In this document: in pieces, positions 32,637 to 39,368 of the stretch
Layout of the letters: every line of letters starts with the position of its first letter
Numbering within the stretch: position 1 is the first letter of the stretch
DNA from: Collinsella aerofaciens
GTDB lineage: Bacteria; Actinomycetota; Coriobacteriia; Coriobacteriales; Coriobacteriaceae
Direction of reading: 5' to 3'
Length of the DNA stretch: 39,368 nt
Assembly: GCF_902364945.1 (NCBI RefSeq)
Contig: NZ_CABJFS010000015.1
Coordinates: 1 to 39,368, forward strand
Notes under the pieces: generated by a model
What the model saw: only the letters and a program-made list of their open reading frames with translations
The model's database searches: none
What the model was told of the DNA's origin: nothing
Made by a program: the position numbers and the translations under genes

Positions 32637-32694
32637 TTGATTGGGGACAGACTTAAATGCGTGAAAACGCTCATTTAAGTCTGTCCCCAATCAA
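32637..32694. repeat. Perfect 23-bp palindrome with GGGGACAG arms
   Basis: 32637-32659 (TTGATTGGGGACAGACTTAA...) is the exact reverse complement of 32672-32694. The loop holds CGT-GAAA-ACG. It lies in the gap between the aminotransferase and ftsH genes, and is unlikely to be a terminator, having no T run. The GGGGACAG motif links it to the other palindromes in this window. Confidence 0.8.
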
Positions 32695-32724
32695 CAGATG
32701 GCCCCATATCGCTCAAAAGAAAGA

Positions 32725-32750
32725 GCCTCCGCAGGTTTCCCCGCGGAGGC
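32725..32750 (-). terminator. Terminator of ftsH
   Basis: GCCTCCGC (32725-32732) pairs with 32743-32750 around AGGTTTCCCC. It lies 15 bases past the ftsH stop, followed on the minus strand by TCTTTCTTTT. Confidence 0.8.
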
Positions 32751-32764
32751 TTTTGCTACAAAGA

Positions 32765-34912
32765 TTACTCGTCGACGTCAGTATTGCCGCCGGCCTTCTT
32801 TTCGTCAGCGCTCTCGGCATCGTCAGCATCCTCAGACGCGACGCCGGCGTCCTCCTGCATGGCCGCCTGCGCAAAGGCCGCGGCATCAGCCGCCAGCTCC
32901 TCCTCGCTCATACGAGGCGCGCGCTTCTTGGTCGGCATGCCGGCCGCCTTGGCATTGCGCTCCTCCTTGGCCGCCAGGATATCGCCCTCGCGCTCAAGAT
33001 AGGCGTCCCACTCGTTATCGAGCAGGGCATTCACGGCATCGCCCTCGAAAGTCTCGCGCTCAAGCAGCACCTTCGCCATCAGATCAAGCTGATCGCGACG
33101 GGCATCCAAGATCTCAACAGCACGACGATGGGCCTCGCGCATGATGCGCTGAACCTCGATATCAATGCGGCGCGCCGTCTCCTCGGAGTAATCCTGATGA
33201 TCGGCATAGTCGCGGCCCAGGAATACCTGATGCTGCGCCTCGCCAAAGACCTGAGTGCCCAGCTCCTCGCTCATGCCCAGGCGCGTGACCATCTCGCGCG
33301 CCATCTTGGTCGCGCGCTCCAGGTCGTTGCTCGCGCCCGACGTGATGTCATCGCACATGAGCTCCTCGGCAACGCGACCGCCCAAGAACACGGCGAGCTC
33401 GTCGAGCATCTCGTTCTTGGTCTTGAGGAAGTGATCCTCCTGCGGAAGCTGCAGTGTGTAGCCCAGGGCCTGACCGCGGCTGACGATCGAGATCTTATGA
33501 ACCGGATCGGAGTGCTCCAGGATGTGGCCCACCAAAGCGTGGCCGCTCTCGTGGTAGGCAATCGTGGTGCGCTCGGCTTCGGTCATCACGCGACCCTTGC
33601 GTTGCGGTCCGGCAATCACGCGCTCCATCGACTCCTCGACCTCGTCCATCGAGATCACGGAACGATGACGGCGAGCGGCCAGCAGCGCAGACTCGTTGAG
33701 CAGGTTCGCCAAATCGGCACCAGTAAAGCCAACGGTCATCTGGGCGAGCTTCTCAAACTTCACGTCCTCGTCCATCGGCTTGTTCTCGGCATGCACGCGC
33801 AAGATCTGCTCGCGGCCCTTCACATCCGGACGGTCGACCGTAACCTGACGGTCAAAACGACCGGGACGCAGCAATGCCGGATCCAGGATGTCAGGACGGT
33901 TGGTCGCGGCGATCAGGATGACCGACTCGCTTTCCTCAAAACCGTCCATCTCGACCAGCAGCTGGTTGAGCGTTTGCTCGCGCTCGTCGTGACCGCCGCC
34001 CAAGCCAGCTCCGCGCTGACGTCCCACGGCATCGATCTCGTCAATAAAGATGATTGACGGAGCCTGAGACTTGGCCTCCTTAAAAAGGTCGCGCACGCGG
34101 CTGGCGCCGACACCCACGAACATCTCGACAAAGTCGGAACCCGAGATGCTAAAGAACGGCACGCCCGCCTCGCCGGCGACGGCCTTGGCCAGCAGGGTTT
34201 TACCGGTACCCGGAGGGCCAACCAGCAACACGCCGCGCGGAATCTTGGCGCCCAGCTTGCGATAGCGGTCCGGATCGCTCAAAAAGTCGCGAATCTCCTC
34301 GAGCTCCTCGACTGCCTCGTCCACACCGGCAACATCCTCAAACTTGACCTTGGGGCGCGTTGCCTCGTTGGTCTTGGCGTTGGTCTTGCCAAACTGCATG
34401 TTCCTGTTGTTGGCGCCCATCATCTGGCGCATAAAGTAGAACATGATGGCGATCAGGGCGATCGTCGGAAGCACGCTCATCGCCAAGTCGCCCCAAAAAT
34501 CGGGGTCATTGGTGTTGACGATGTACTTGGTATCGGGGTGCTCCGCCATAAGCTCGGCAAGCGAATCGGAGCCGACATAGGTCGAGGAGAAGCTCTTGAG
34601 CTCGCTCGTGTCACCCTTGTCCTTTTTCGTCTTCCAGTAATGACCCGCCACGCTTCCGTCTTGAACCGTATAGGTCAAATCTTCGACGCGATCCTGCTTA
34701 ATGGCGTTAACCATCTCGCTCGTCGCGAGCTTTACGGTATTGCTGGAATTGGCAAAGCCGGAGCCCATGTTAAAGAAGGCGTAGCCCAGAAGCGCGCAAG
34801 CCAAAATAAAATACAGCCAGCCCGTACGCGTGGGCTTCTTGCCTCCGGGCATCCCCGGGATCTTAGGCTCCCGGGGAGTCTGGGAATTGTTATCGTTACG
34901 GTCGTCGGGCAT
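32765..34912 (-). CDS. ftsH: ATP-dependent zinc metalloprotease FtsH
   Basis: This is a membrane-bound AAA+ protease of 715 residues that removes damaged membrane and regulatory proteins. There are two membrane helices (about 32-50 and 141-160) with an external domain between. Walker A is GPPGTGKT (232-239), Walker [10 protein letters not shown], the second region of homology has [19 protein letters not shown], and the zinc site is HESGH at 454-458. The C-terminal tail is acidic and Ala/Asp-rich. It starts one base after the hpt stop. tilS-hpt-ftsH is a widespread order, seen here in full. Confidence 0.97.
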   Translation of the reverse strand: MPDDRNDNNSQTPREPKIPGMPGGKKPTRTGWLYFILACALLGYAFFNMGSGFANSSNTVKLATSEMVNAIKQDRVEDLTYTVQDGSVAGHYWKTKKDKGDTSELKSFSSTYVGSDSLAELMAEHPDTKYIVNTNDPDFWGDLAMSVLPTIALIAIMFYFMRQMMGANNRNMQFGKTNAKTNEATRPKVKFEDVAGVDEAVEELEEIRDFLSDPDRYRKLGAKIPRGVLLVGPPGTGKTLLAKAVAGEAGVPFFSISGSDFVEMFVGVGASRVRDLFKEAKSQAPSIIFIDEIDAVGRQRGAGLGGGHDEREQTLNQLLVEMDGFEESESVILIAATNRPDILDPALLRPGRFDRQVTVDRPDVKGREQILRVHAENKPMDEDVKFEKLAQMTVGFTGADLANLLNESALLAARRHRSVISMDEVEESMERVIAGPQRKGRVMTEAERTTIAYHESGHALVGHILEHSDPVHKISIVSRGQALGYTLQLPQEDHFLKTKNEMLDELAVFLGGRVAEELMCDDITSGASNDLERATKMAREMVTRLGMSEELGTQVFGEAQHQVFLGRDYADHQDYSEETARRIDIEVQRIMREAHRRAVEILDARRDQLDLMAKVLLERETFEGDAVNALLDNEWDAYLEREGDILAAKEERNAKAAGMPTKKRAPRMSEEELAADAAAFAQAAMQEDAGVASEDADDAESADEKKAGGNTDVDE

Positions 34913-34913
34913 C

Positions 34914-35462
34914 TTACGAATAAACCTCCGGTTTCAAAATGCCCAGATACGGAAGGTTACGATAGCGCTCGGCATAGTCGAGGCCGTAGCCCACCACAAA
35001 GGCATCGGGGCAATGGGTTCCAACATACTTGGGCGTGACGGCCGAGGTACGGTCCTCAACGTCCTTCCACAGGAAGGCGGCAACCTCCAGCGAAGCGGGC
35101 TTGCGGCTCTCGAGGTTCTTCATCAGATACTTGAGCGTCAGGCCCGAGTCCAGAATGTCCTCGACGATCAGCACGTCGCGACCGCGGATGTCGATATCCA
35201 GGTCCTTAATGATACGCACGATGCCCGAGGACTTCACACCGTCGCCATAGCTCGAAACGGCCATGAAATCGATGTTGGTCGGCAGCTCGATCTTGCGCAT
35301 CAGGTCGCCCATAAAGACCACGGCGCCGCGCAGGACCGCAATCAGCACCAGATCCTTACCCGCGTAGTCGCGAGTAATCTGCTCGCCTAGGCGAGAGACG
35401 ATACCGTCGATATCCTCCTGCGTAAACAGAACCTTCTCGATATCCGGATGTTGAGAAGCCAT
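34914..35462 (-). CDS. hpt: Hypoxanthine phosphoribosyltransferase
   Basis: This purine-salvage enzyme of 182 residues makes IMP or GMP from base and PRPP. It has the PRPP motif VLIVEDILDSGLTL, KDLVLIAVLRGAVVFMGDL for substrate, and SSYGDGVKSSGIVRI in the flexible loop. The C-terminal FVVGYGLDYAERYRNLPYLGIL is typical. The ATG at 35462 has AAGAAAGGGTTGTC upstream. It sits between tilS (147-base gap) and ftsH (one base), and is probably co-transcribed with ftsH. Confidence 0.96.
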   Translation of the reverse strand: MASQHPDIEKVLFTQEDIDGIVSRLGEQITRDYAGKDLVLIAVLRGAVVFMGDLMRKIELPTNIDFMAVSSYGDGVKSSGIVRIIKDLDIDIRGRDVLIVEDILDSGLTLKYLMKNLESRKPASLEVAAFLWKDVEDRTSAVTPKYVGTHCPDAFVVGYGLDYAERYRNLPYLGILKPEVYS

Positions 35463-35609
35463 GACAACCCTTTCTTGTGCTTATCGCCCACACACCGCCG
35501 TATGGACGCGAACTTCACATTCTAGCAGCGCACGGGGTATATTTTCCAGCCCGTACGCCATCAGCGCGGGAATACCGTCAACGTCGCACAGAATAGCTGG
35601 CGTGGGACG

Positions 35610-37151
35610 CTATTCCGCATCGACCACGCGGAGCAGATATGCCACGCGCGTTGCGGCCGTGCACTTAAAACGCTCGTCCGCGCGAACTCCGGCGACCCAT
35701 ACCACGGCACCTCCCGGAGCCGTTCTCACCACAGGAACGCCTGCGCGCTCAGAAACGGGAATACGAGCCTCGTTCAGCAGGTCTGACACTTTCTTGCTTC
35801 GGCCGTTCATCCCCAACGGGCACATCACATCTCCCGGTGCGGGACCGTCCACCCACAGGCGCGCCAATCGCGCCTCGGCAGGGATCTCGCCACGCGAGCC
35901 CGCCAGGATCCGCTCACTATCGCTGTCGGCAAAACCCAGGGCAGCCGCGTCTACCAAAGCTGTCACTTCCCCGGCAGCCGCAAGCTCACGGGCGCGGCGC
36001 ACGATATCGCATCCCGGTTCAACGGCCATCGGCTCTGCGACCAGCACACGTCCCCCGCCCAACGGCAAACGACCGGGTACGGTAACCCAGTCCGCGACCA
36101 GGCCCTCGCGAGCCACCGGCGCCTTAAACGCCAGCATGCCAAACTCAATGCGTGCGTCAATCCCCGCCGGAAGCGTGACCGAGCCGGCGCCCTCGGCAAC
36201 GCAGGAAAGGACTCGCTCCACATGTCGCATCTCTGGACGAGCGTCCGGATCGATGCGTTTAATCGCCAGTCTCACGATGCGCCGCGCGATTACCACCTCA
36301 GCCGCGGCCAGTCGACGAGCGTCAAGGACCAGTGCACCCGCCGCCTCCTTACGCAGGCAGCTTCGGAACGCCTGTGCGGAAAGCTGGGAAAGAAAGGCAT
36401 CCTCATCGCCTAAGATCTCGCAGGCGGCGCCAATCGTCTTACAGACGCTCGCGTTGCGCTGCGCCACCACCGGCATCACCCGATGGCGCACATAGTTGCG
36501 CAAGTACGAAACGTCCTCGTTGCTTTCATCTTCACGCCACGGTTGACCATGCACCTGCAGATAGCCTACGAGCTCATCATGAGTCAGGTCGAGCAAGGGA
36601 CGCACCACGATATTCCTCCGGCGAGGTATGCTCGATAGACCAGCGGGCCCCGAACCCTTAATCGCGTTCATCAAAAACGTTTCCGCGCGATCCGAAGACG
36701 TGTGCGCGGTGCAGATACGAGCCGCCGTTCGCGGTGCCCCCGTCTGGGCGCAGAGCTCGCGAACATACCTTCGCGCCGCGGCATAGCGCACCTCGCGGGC
36801 AGCCGCCTCGATATTGCCCGATTCATCATCAAAATAGGCATGCTCAACACACAGCGGTAGACCATATTGCGCGCACAGGTCACGTACAAAGGCCTCATCG
36901 CCATCGGATGCCTCCGCGCGCAGGTGATGGTTCACATGCAGCACGTGTAGTCGCTCGCGCGCGATGGGGGCTACACCACGCCCATCCAGAATATCCAACT
37001 TTGATGTGCATGCCATAAGGAGCAAAGCCGTCGAGTCCGCACCACCTGATACCATGAGCACCACGGGGGCAGCCGTCTGCCGCGTTGCCAGGGCCCTATC
37101 ATCGGCCCACGATGCAGCATGGTGTCCATAATGCTGAGATACCGTTGGCAT
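35610..37151 (-). CDS. tilS: tRNA(Ile)-lysidine synthetase
   Basis: This enzyme changes C34 of the AUA-reading tRNA-Ile to lysidine, giving that tRNA its codon choice. Length is 513 residues. The PP-loop is SGGADS (35-40). HVNHHLRAEASDGDEAFV follows, with ICTAHTSSDRAETFLMNAIKGSGPAGLSSI, the LSSI/GLxGI-type region of the family, then a C-terminal domain of weak conservation. The ATG at 37151 has GAGGAGGAAGCAA upstream. It is divergent from the hydrolase gene at 37200. Confidence 0.93.
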   Translation of the reverse strand: MPTVSQHYGHHAASWADDRALATRQTAAPVVLMVSGGADSTALLLMACTSKLDILDGRGVAPIARERLHVLHVNHHLRAEASDGDEAFVRDLCAQYGLPLCVEHAYFDDESGNIEAAAREVRYAAARRYVRELCAQTGAPRTAARICTAHTSSDRAETFLMNAIKGSGPAGLSSIPRRRNIVVRPLLDLTHDELVGYLQVHGQPWREDESNEDVSYLRNYVRHRVMPVVAQRNASVCKTIGAACEILGDEDAFLSQLSAQAFRSCLRKEAAGALVLDARRLAAAEVVIARRIVRLAIKRIDPDARPEMRHVERVLSCVAEGAGSVTLPAGIDARIEFGMLAFKAPVAREGLVADWVTVPGRLPLGGGRVLVAEPMAVEPGCDIVRRARELAAAGEVTALVDAAALGFADSDSERILAGSRGEIPAEARLARLWVDGPAPGDVMCPLGMNGRSKKVSDLLNEARIPVSERAGVPVVRTAPGGAVVWVAGVRADERFKCTAATRVAYLLRVVDAE

Positions 37152-37199
37152 TTGCTTCCTCCTCTATTCGTTCGCACCCATTGTATCCTTTGGAATATT

Positions 37200-38009
37200 A
37201 TGTCTCGTCTGCACCTTCATATCCTTGGCAGCGGCTCAAAAGGCAACTGCGCGTTCATCGAAGGCCCCCGAGGGCTCATCATGATTGACGACGGTCTTTC
37301 TCGCCGCGAGACATTAAAGCGCATGGCAGAACTGGGGCTCTCGGCAGATAATGTCTCGGCTCTTCTCATCACTCATGAGCACAGCGACCACATCAAAGGT
37401 CTCGATGTCTGGTGCAAGCACTGGCACGGCCCCCTCTATGCCAGCAGGGGCACACTTTCGAGCAAAGAAAATCTTTCGTATCTGTCTGTCGAGGAGTTCG
37501 ATCCCGGTGACACCCTATCCATTGCCGGCATCCACGTGCAAACCTACTCAACATCACACGATGTCATCAATCCAGTCGGCTATCGATTCGACGCCCTCGA
37601 TGATTCCATCGGCTTTGCCACCGACACCGGAGAGCTATCAAGCCAAGCCATGAACACCCTCAAAGATTGTCGAGTCCTCGCGCTCGAAAGCAACCACGAT
37701 GTGACCATGCTGCGCGAGGGAGAATATCCCCGCTTTCTTCAGGAGCGCATCCTGTCTGCAAGGGGGCACCTCTCCAACGACCAAGCCGCCGAAGCCGCGC
37801 GCGAACTCGTTACCGATCGCACCGAACAGCTCATTGCCATGCATATCAGCCAAGATAACAATCGCCCGAGCCTTACCGTCAAAAGCTATGCCAAAGCTCT
37901 AGCCGCAACCCTAGATGACGAGCTCGGCAGCTCTGCCACCCTTCTCCAAGGATCGCGAAAACTCTCGATACGCCCCGCAAGCCAGTATCGGCCAGCAACC
38001 ATTCAATAG
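37200..38009 (+). CDS. YycJ/WalJ-like metallo-beta-lactamase-fold hydrolase
   Basis: This hydrolase of 269 residues has the metal motif THEHSDHIKGL and opens HILGSGSKGNCAFIEG, as YycJ (WalJ) does. YSTSHDVINPVGYRFD and ALESNHDVTML supply more ligands. The family acts on nucleic acids or phosphoesters and is often near walKR in Firmicutes; here it is isolated, facing tilS. The ATG at 37200 follows TTTGGAATATT, a weak site; the open frame to 37119 lies inside the tilS gene. A strong terminator follows. Confidence 0.88.
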   Translation: MSRLHLHILGSGSKGNCAFIEGPRGLIMIDDGLSRRETLKRMAELGLSADNVSALLITHEHSDHIKGLDVWCKHWHGPLYASRGTLSSKENLSYLSVEEFDPGDTLSIAGIHVQTYSTSHDVINPVGYRFDALDDSIGFATDTGELSSQAMNTLKDCRVLALESNHDVTMLREGEYPRFLQERILSARGHLSNDQAAEAARELVTDRTEQLIAMHISQDNNRPSLTVKSYAKALAATLDDELGSSATLLQGSRKLSIRPASQYRPATIQ

Positions 38010-38018
38010 ACTGTTCTA

Positions 38019-38064
38019 GACAGCAAAAGGGGCTGGGAATCGCTTCCCAGCCCCTTTTGCTGTC
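38019..38064. terminator. Strong bidirectional terminator
   Basis: GACAGCAAAAGGGGCTGGGA (38019-38038) and the next base pair perfectly with 38044-38064 around TCGC: a 21-bp stem, followed by TTTTAA. It ends the hydrolase gene and, from the other side, the hsp20 gene. Confidence 0.93.
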
Positions 38065-38091
38065 TTTTAATAGCGAAGAACACCAACGAAG

Positions 38092-38523
38092 TTAGTCGAT
38101 GGAAATCTTCGTAACGTTCTTCTTCTCGACGATCTTGGGAACCGTAACGGTAAGGATGCCGTCAGCGTACTTAGCCGAGAGGCCCTCGCTCGAAGCGTCC
38201 TTTAGATACACGCCACGCGTTGCGCTGTACGAACTGAACTCCTTCTGCAGGAAGTTCTTGCCCTCGTTCTCCTCGTCTTCCTCGACATTCACGCTAATGG
38301 ACAGGCGGCCCTCGTTAAGCTCGACATCGATATCGTCCTTGGCGACGCCGGTCAGATAAGCCTTGACCTCATAGCCATCGCCCTTATCCTCAACGTCAAC
38401 GGGGAACGCCTTAGAGGCAATCGAGCTGTTCGCTAGGTCACTCATATCATCAAACAGATCGAACAACGAGCTTGCAGAGGGACGAACGCCAAAAACCGAA
38501 CGATAAGGAACCATGCTTGCCAT
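38092..38523 (-). CDS. Small heat-shock protein, Hsp20 family
   Basis: This chaperone of 143 residues holds unfolded proteins during stress. The alpha-crystallin domain is present: VDVEDKGDGYEVKAYLTGVAKDDIDVELNEGRLSISV, then KFLQ-like KNFLQKEFSSYSATRGVYL, and the C-terminal VPKIVEKKNV, where an I-X-I-like contact is partly replaced. The ATG at 38523 has AAGGAG upstream; the frame is open to 38556. An inverted repeat at 38590-38618 is a likely operator. Confidence 0.92.
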   Translation of the reverse strand: MASMVPYRSVFGVRPSASSLFDLFDDMSDLANSSIASKAFPVDVEDKGDGYEVKAYLTGVAKDDIDVELNEGRLSISVNVEEDEENEGKNFLQKEFSSYSATRGVYLKDASSEGLSAKYADGILTVTVPKIVEKKNVTKISID

Positions 38524-38589
38524 GTTTACCACTCCTTTATAGGACTGCCGAGTCATCTTCTAGGTGACTGGGACTTCTTTTGACGCTCT

Positions 38590-38618
38590 TATATATGCCC
38601 ACCCGATGCTCATATATA
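38590..38618 (-). promoter_or_regulatory. Candidate operator/promoter of hsp20
   Basis: TATATATG (38590-38597) and CATATATA (38611-38618) are an exact inverted pair, 13 bases apart, about 65 bases ahead of the hsp20 start. They do not match CIRCE or the HspR HAIR element. The AT-rich TATATA on either arm may also serve as the -10 box. Confidence 0.45.
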
Positions 38619-38800
38619 CATCGACTATAAAGTTTTTTGAGTCCATTACTATCAGCATATCTAAGTGTGTTCCACTAAGGTTTTAGGAAGGTAAAGGTTC
38701 TTTGAACCAGAGCTTAAATAATGAGTATGTCCACAGCTATAAATAACAAGGGGCTTACAATGAGCGCGTACACGTTGTTGGTAACGAGCTAAAGGGCATC

Positions 38801-39268
38801 ATGGACGACCAAAACCAGAACAATATGTTTATGCCGACGCAAGGGGAAGATACTTCCACGCAGCCGCCACGGTTCCATCGCCCTCACATCTCGCAAGAGC
38901 CCATTAATGATCCAGAGCCCGAGTATGTGACGAGAAATCGATATCAAACACTCGAGGATACCCAAACGGGACGTAAACATATGGGCGTCGCATCGGGCGA
39001 TCCCGTATATCTGAAAGATGCACCGTTATCAAAAAACAGCGCAATCAATGACGACCCGACGGAAACGCGCATAACTCGGCAGCAAAGAGGTCCTCGACCC
39101 AAGCAAACCTTAACGCATTCGGCTCGTTATCTCGAAACGCCAAAACAGGGAAAGTCAATCTTCGTTTCGTCAAGTAAACGACGCAAGCAGCATCAGCTGA
39201 CAATCCTGCTTATGATCATTGCGTCCATAGCAGTTGCCCTTGTTATACGATTTATTTGCTTTAAATAA
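38801..39268 (+). CDS. Small tail-anchored membrane protein, unknown
   Basis: This encodes 155 residues. The first ~125 are hydrophilic and probably disordered (many Gln, Asn, Thr, Pro, for example MDDQNQNNMFMPTQGEDTST). A basic SSSKRRKQHQ is followed by one C-terminal helix (LTILLMIIASIAVALVIRFICFK). A tail-anchored cytoplasmic protein is the likely form. The ATG at 38801 has AAAGGG upstream. The gene looks lower in GC than its neighbours. I recognise no domain. A terminator (39339-39364) follows. Confidence 0.7.
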   Translation: MDDQNQNNMFMPTQGEDTSTQPPRFHRPHISQEPINDPEPEYVTRNRYQTLEDTQTGRKHMGVASGDPVYLKDAPLSKNSAINDDPTETRITRQQRGPRPKQTLTHSARYLETPKQGKSIFVSSSKRRKQHQLTILLMIIASIAVALVIRFICFK

Positions 39269-39338
39269 AGGCTCAATACCGAAAACAACAAGATCGTCTG
39301 GTGTAATTGAGTCATTTACACCCCGTAAACGCAAAAAA

Positions 39339-39364
39339 GGGGGAGGCCGCGAGGCCTCCCCCTT
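39339..39364 (+). terminator. Terminator at the window's end
   Basis: GGGGGAGGCC (39339-39348) pairs perfectly with 39353-39362 around GCGA, preceded by AAAAAA and followed by TT. A short pair GGTGTAA/TTACACC (39300-39322) lies between it and the gene's stop. Confidence 0.85.
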
Positions 39365-39368
39365 CTTC

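Noticed and set aside
32657..34057. A long plus-strand frame opposite ftsH
   Set aside because: It is antisense to a clear ftsH, low in complexity, and starts inside a palindrome.
1..39368. tRNA or rRNA genes
   Set aside because: No cloverleaf with a GTTCAA-type T loop and no rRNA-like block was seen by eye. A tRNAscan-SE run would settle it.

Overview
The window is about 39 kb of GC-rich bacterial chromosome (AT-rich only in a few intergenic gaps). Dense genes with strong Shine-Dalgarno sites, a ftsH-hpt-tilS block, fructose-type PTS genes, LacI/GntR regulators and Tat-like lipoproteins suggest a saccharolytic gut actinobacterium of the Coriobacteriia, most like Collinsella. That assignment is my inference from gene content and style; no rRNA or tRNA gene was seen to anchor it.

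Layout. 1-1.7 kb: a very GC-rich IS30-type transposase. 1.8-7.2 kb: a small unknown protein, a nitroreductase, a membrane protein, a degenerate NtrC-like regulator, a YeiH-type transporter and a divergent GntR regulator. 7.3-12 kb: glmS with a candidate upstream operator, a LacI regulator and a DUF4143-type ATPase. 12.2-14.9 kb: two near-identical HAD phosphatases on either side of a larE-like sulfur transferase. 15-22.5 kb: a six-gene minus-strand sugar operon (PTS EIIBC, GatZ-like protein, transaldolase, split transketolase, EIIA) with a divergent LacI regulator. 22.6-25.8 kb: a secreted nuclease and an EF-G paralogue. 26.1-28.5 kb: a polar amino-acid ABC importer. 28.9-32.6 kb: an RNA m5U methyltransferase, a PHP phosphoesterase and an aminotransferase. 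32.7-38 kb: tilS-hpt-ftsH and a divergent metallo-beta-lactamase-fold hydrolase. 38.1-39.3 kb: an Hsp20 chaperone and a small tail-anchored protein.

How the genes work together. The sugar operon is a self-contained route: PTS uptake with phosphorylation, a GatZ-family step, then transketolase and transaldolase feeding the pentose-phosphate pool. It has no kinase, dehydrogenase or isomerase, so the PTS product is probably already a ketose phosphate. The ABC genes form one importer. tilS, hpt and ftsH are a common housekeeping neighbourhood.

The most unusual content is in the gaps between genes. Two copies of a structured element (2896-3036 and 13928-14072) share a conserved core, while their outer stems differ in sequence but keep base pairing. 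Four copies of a hairpin repeat with a GGGACAGG-like loop, several related long palindromes, a 39-bp perfect inverted repeat enclosing a second hairpin, and a 31-bp imperfect one inside the ABC operon are also present. These are the best candidates for undescribed elements.
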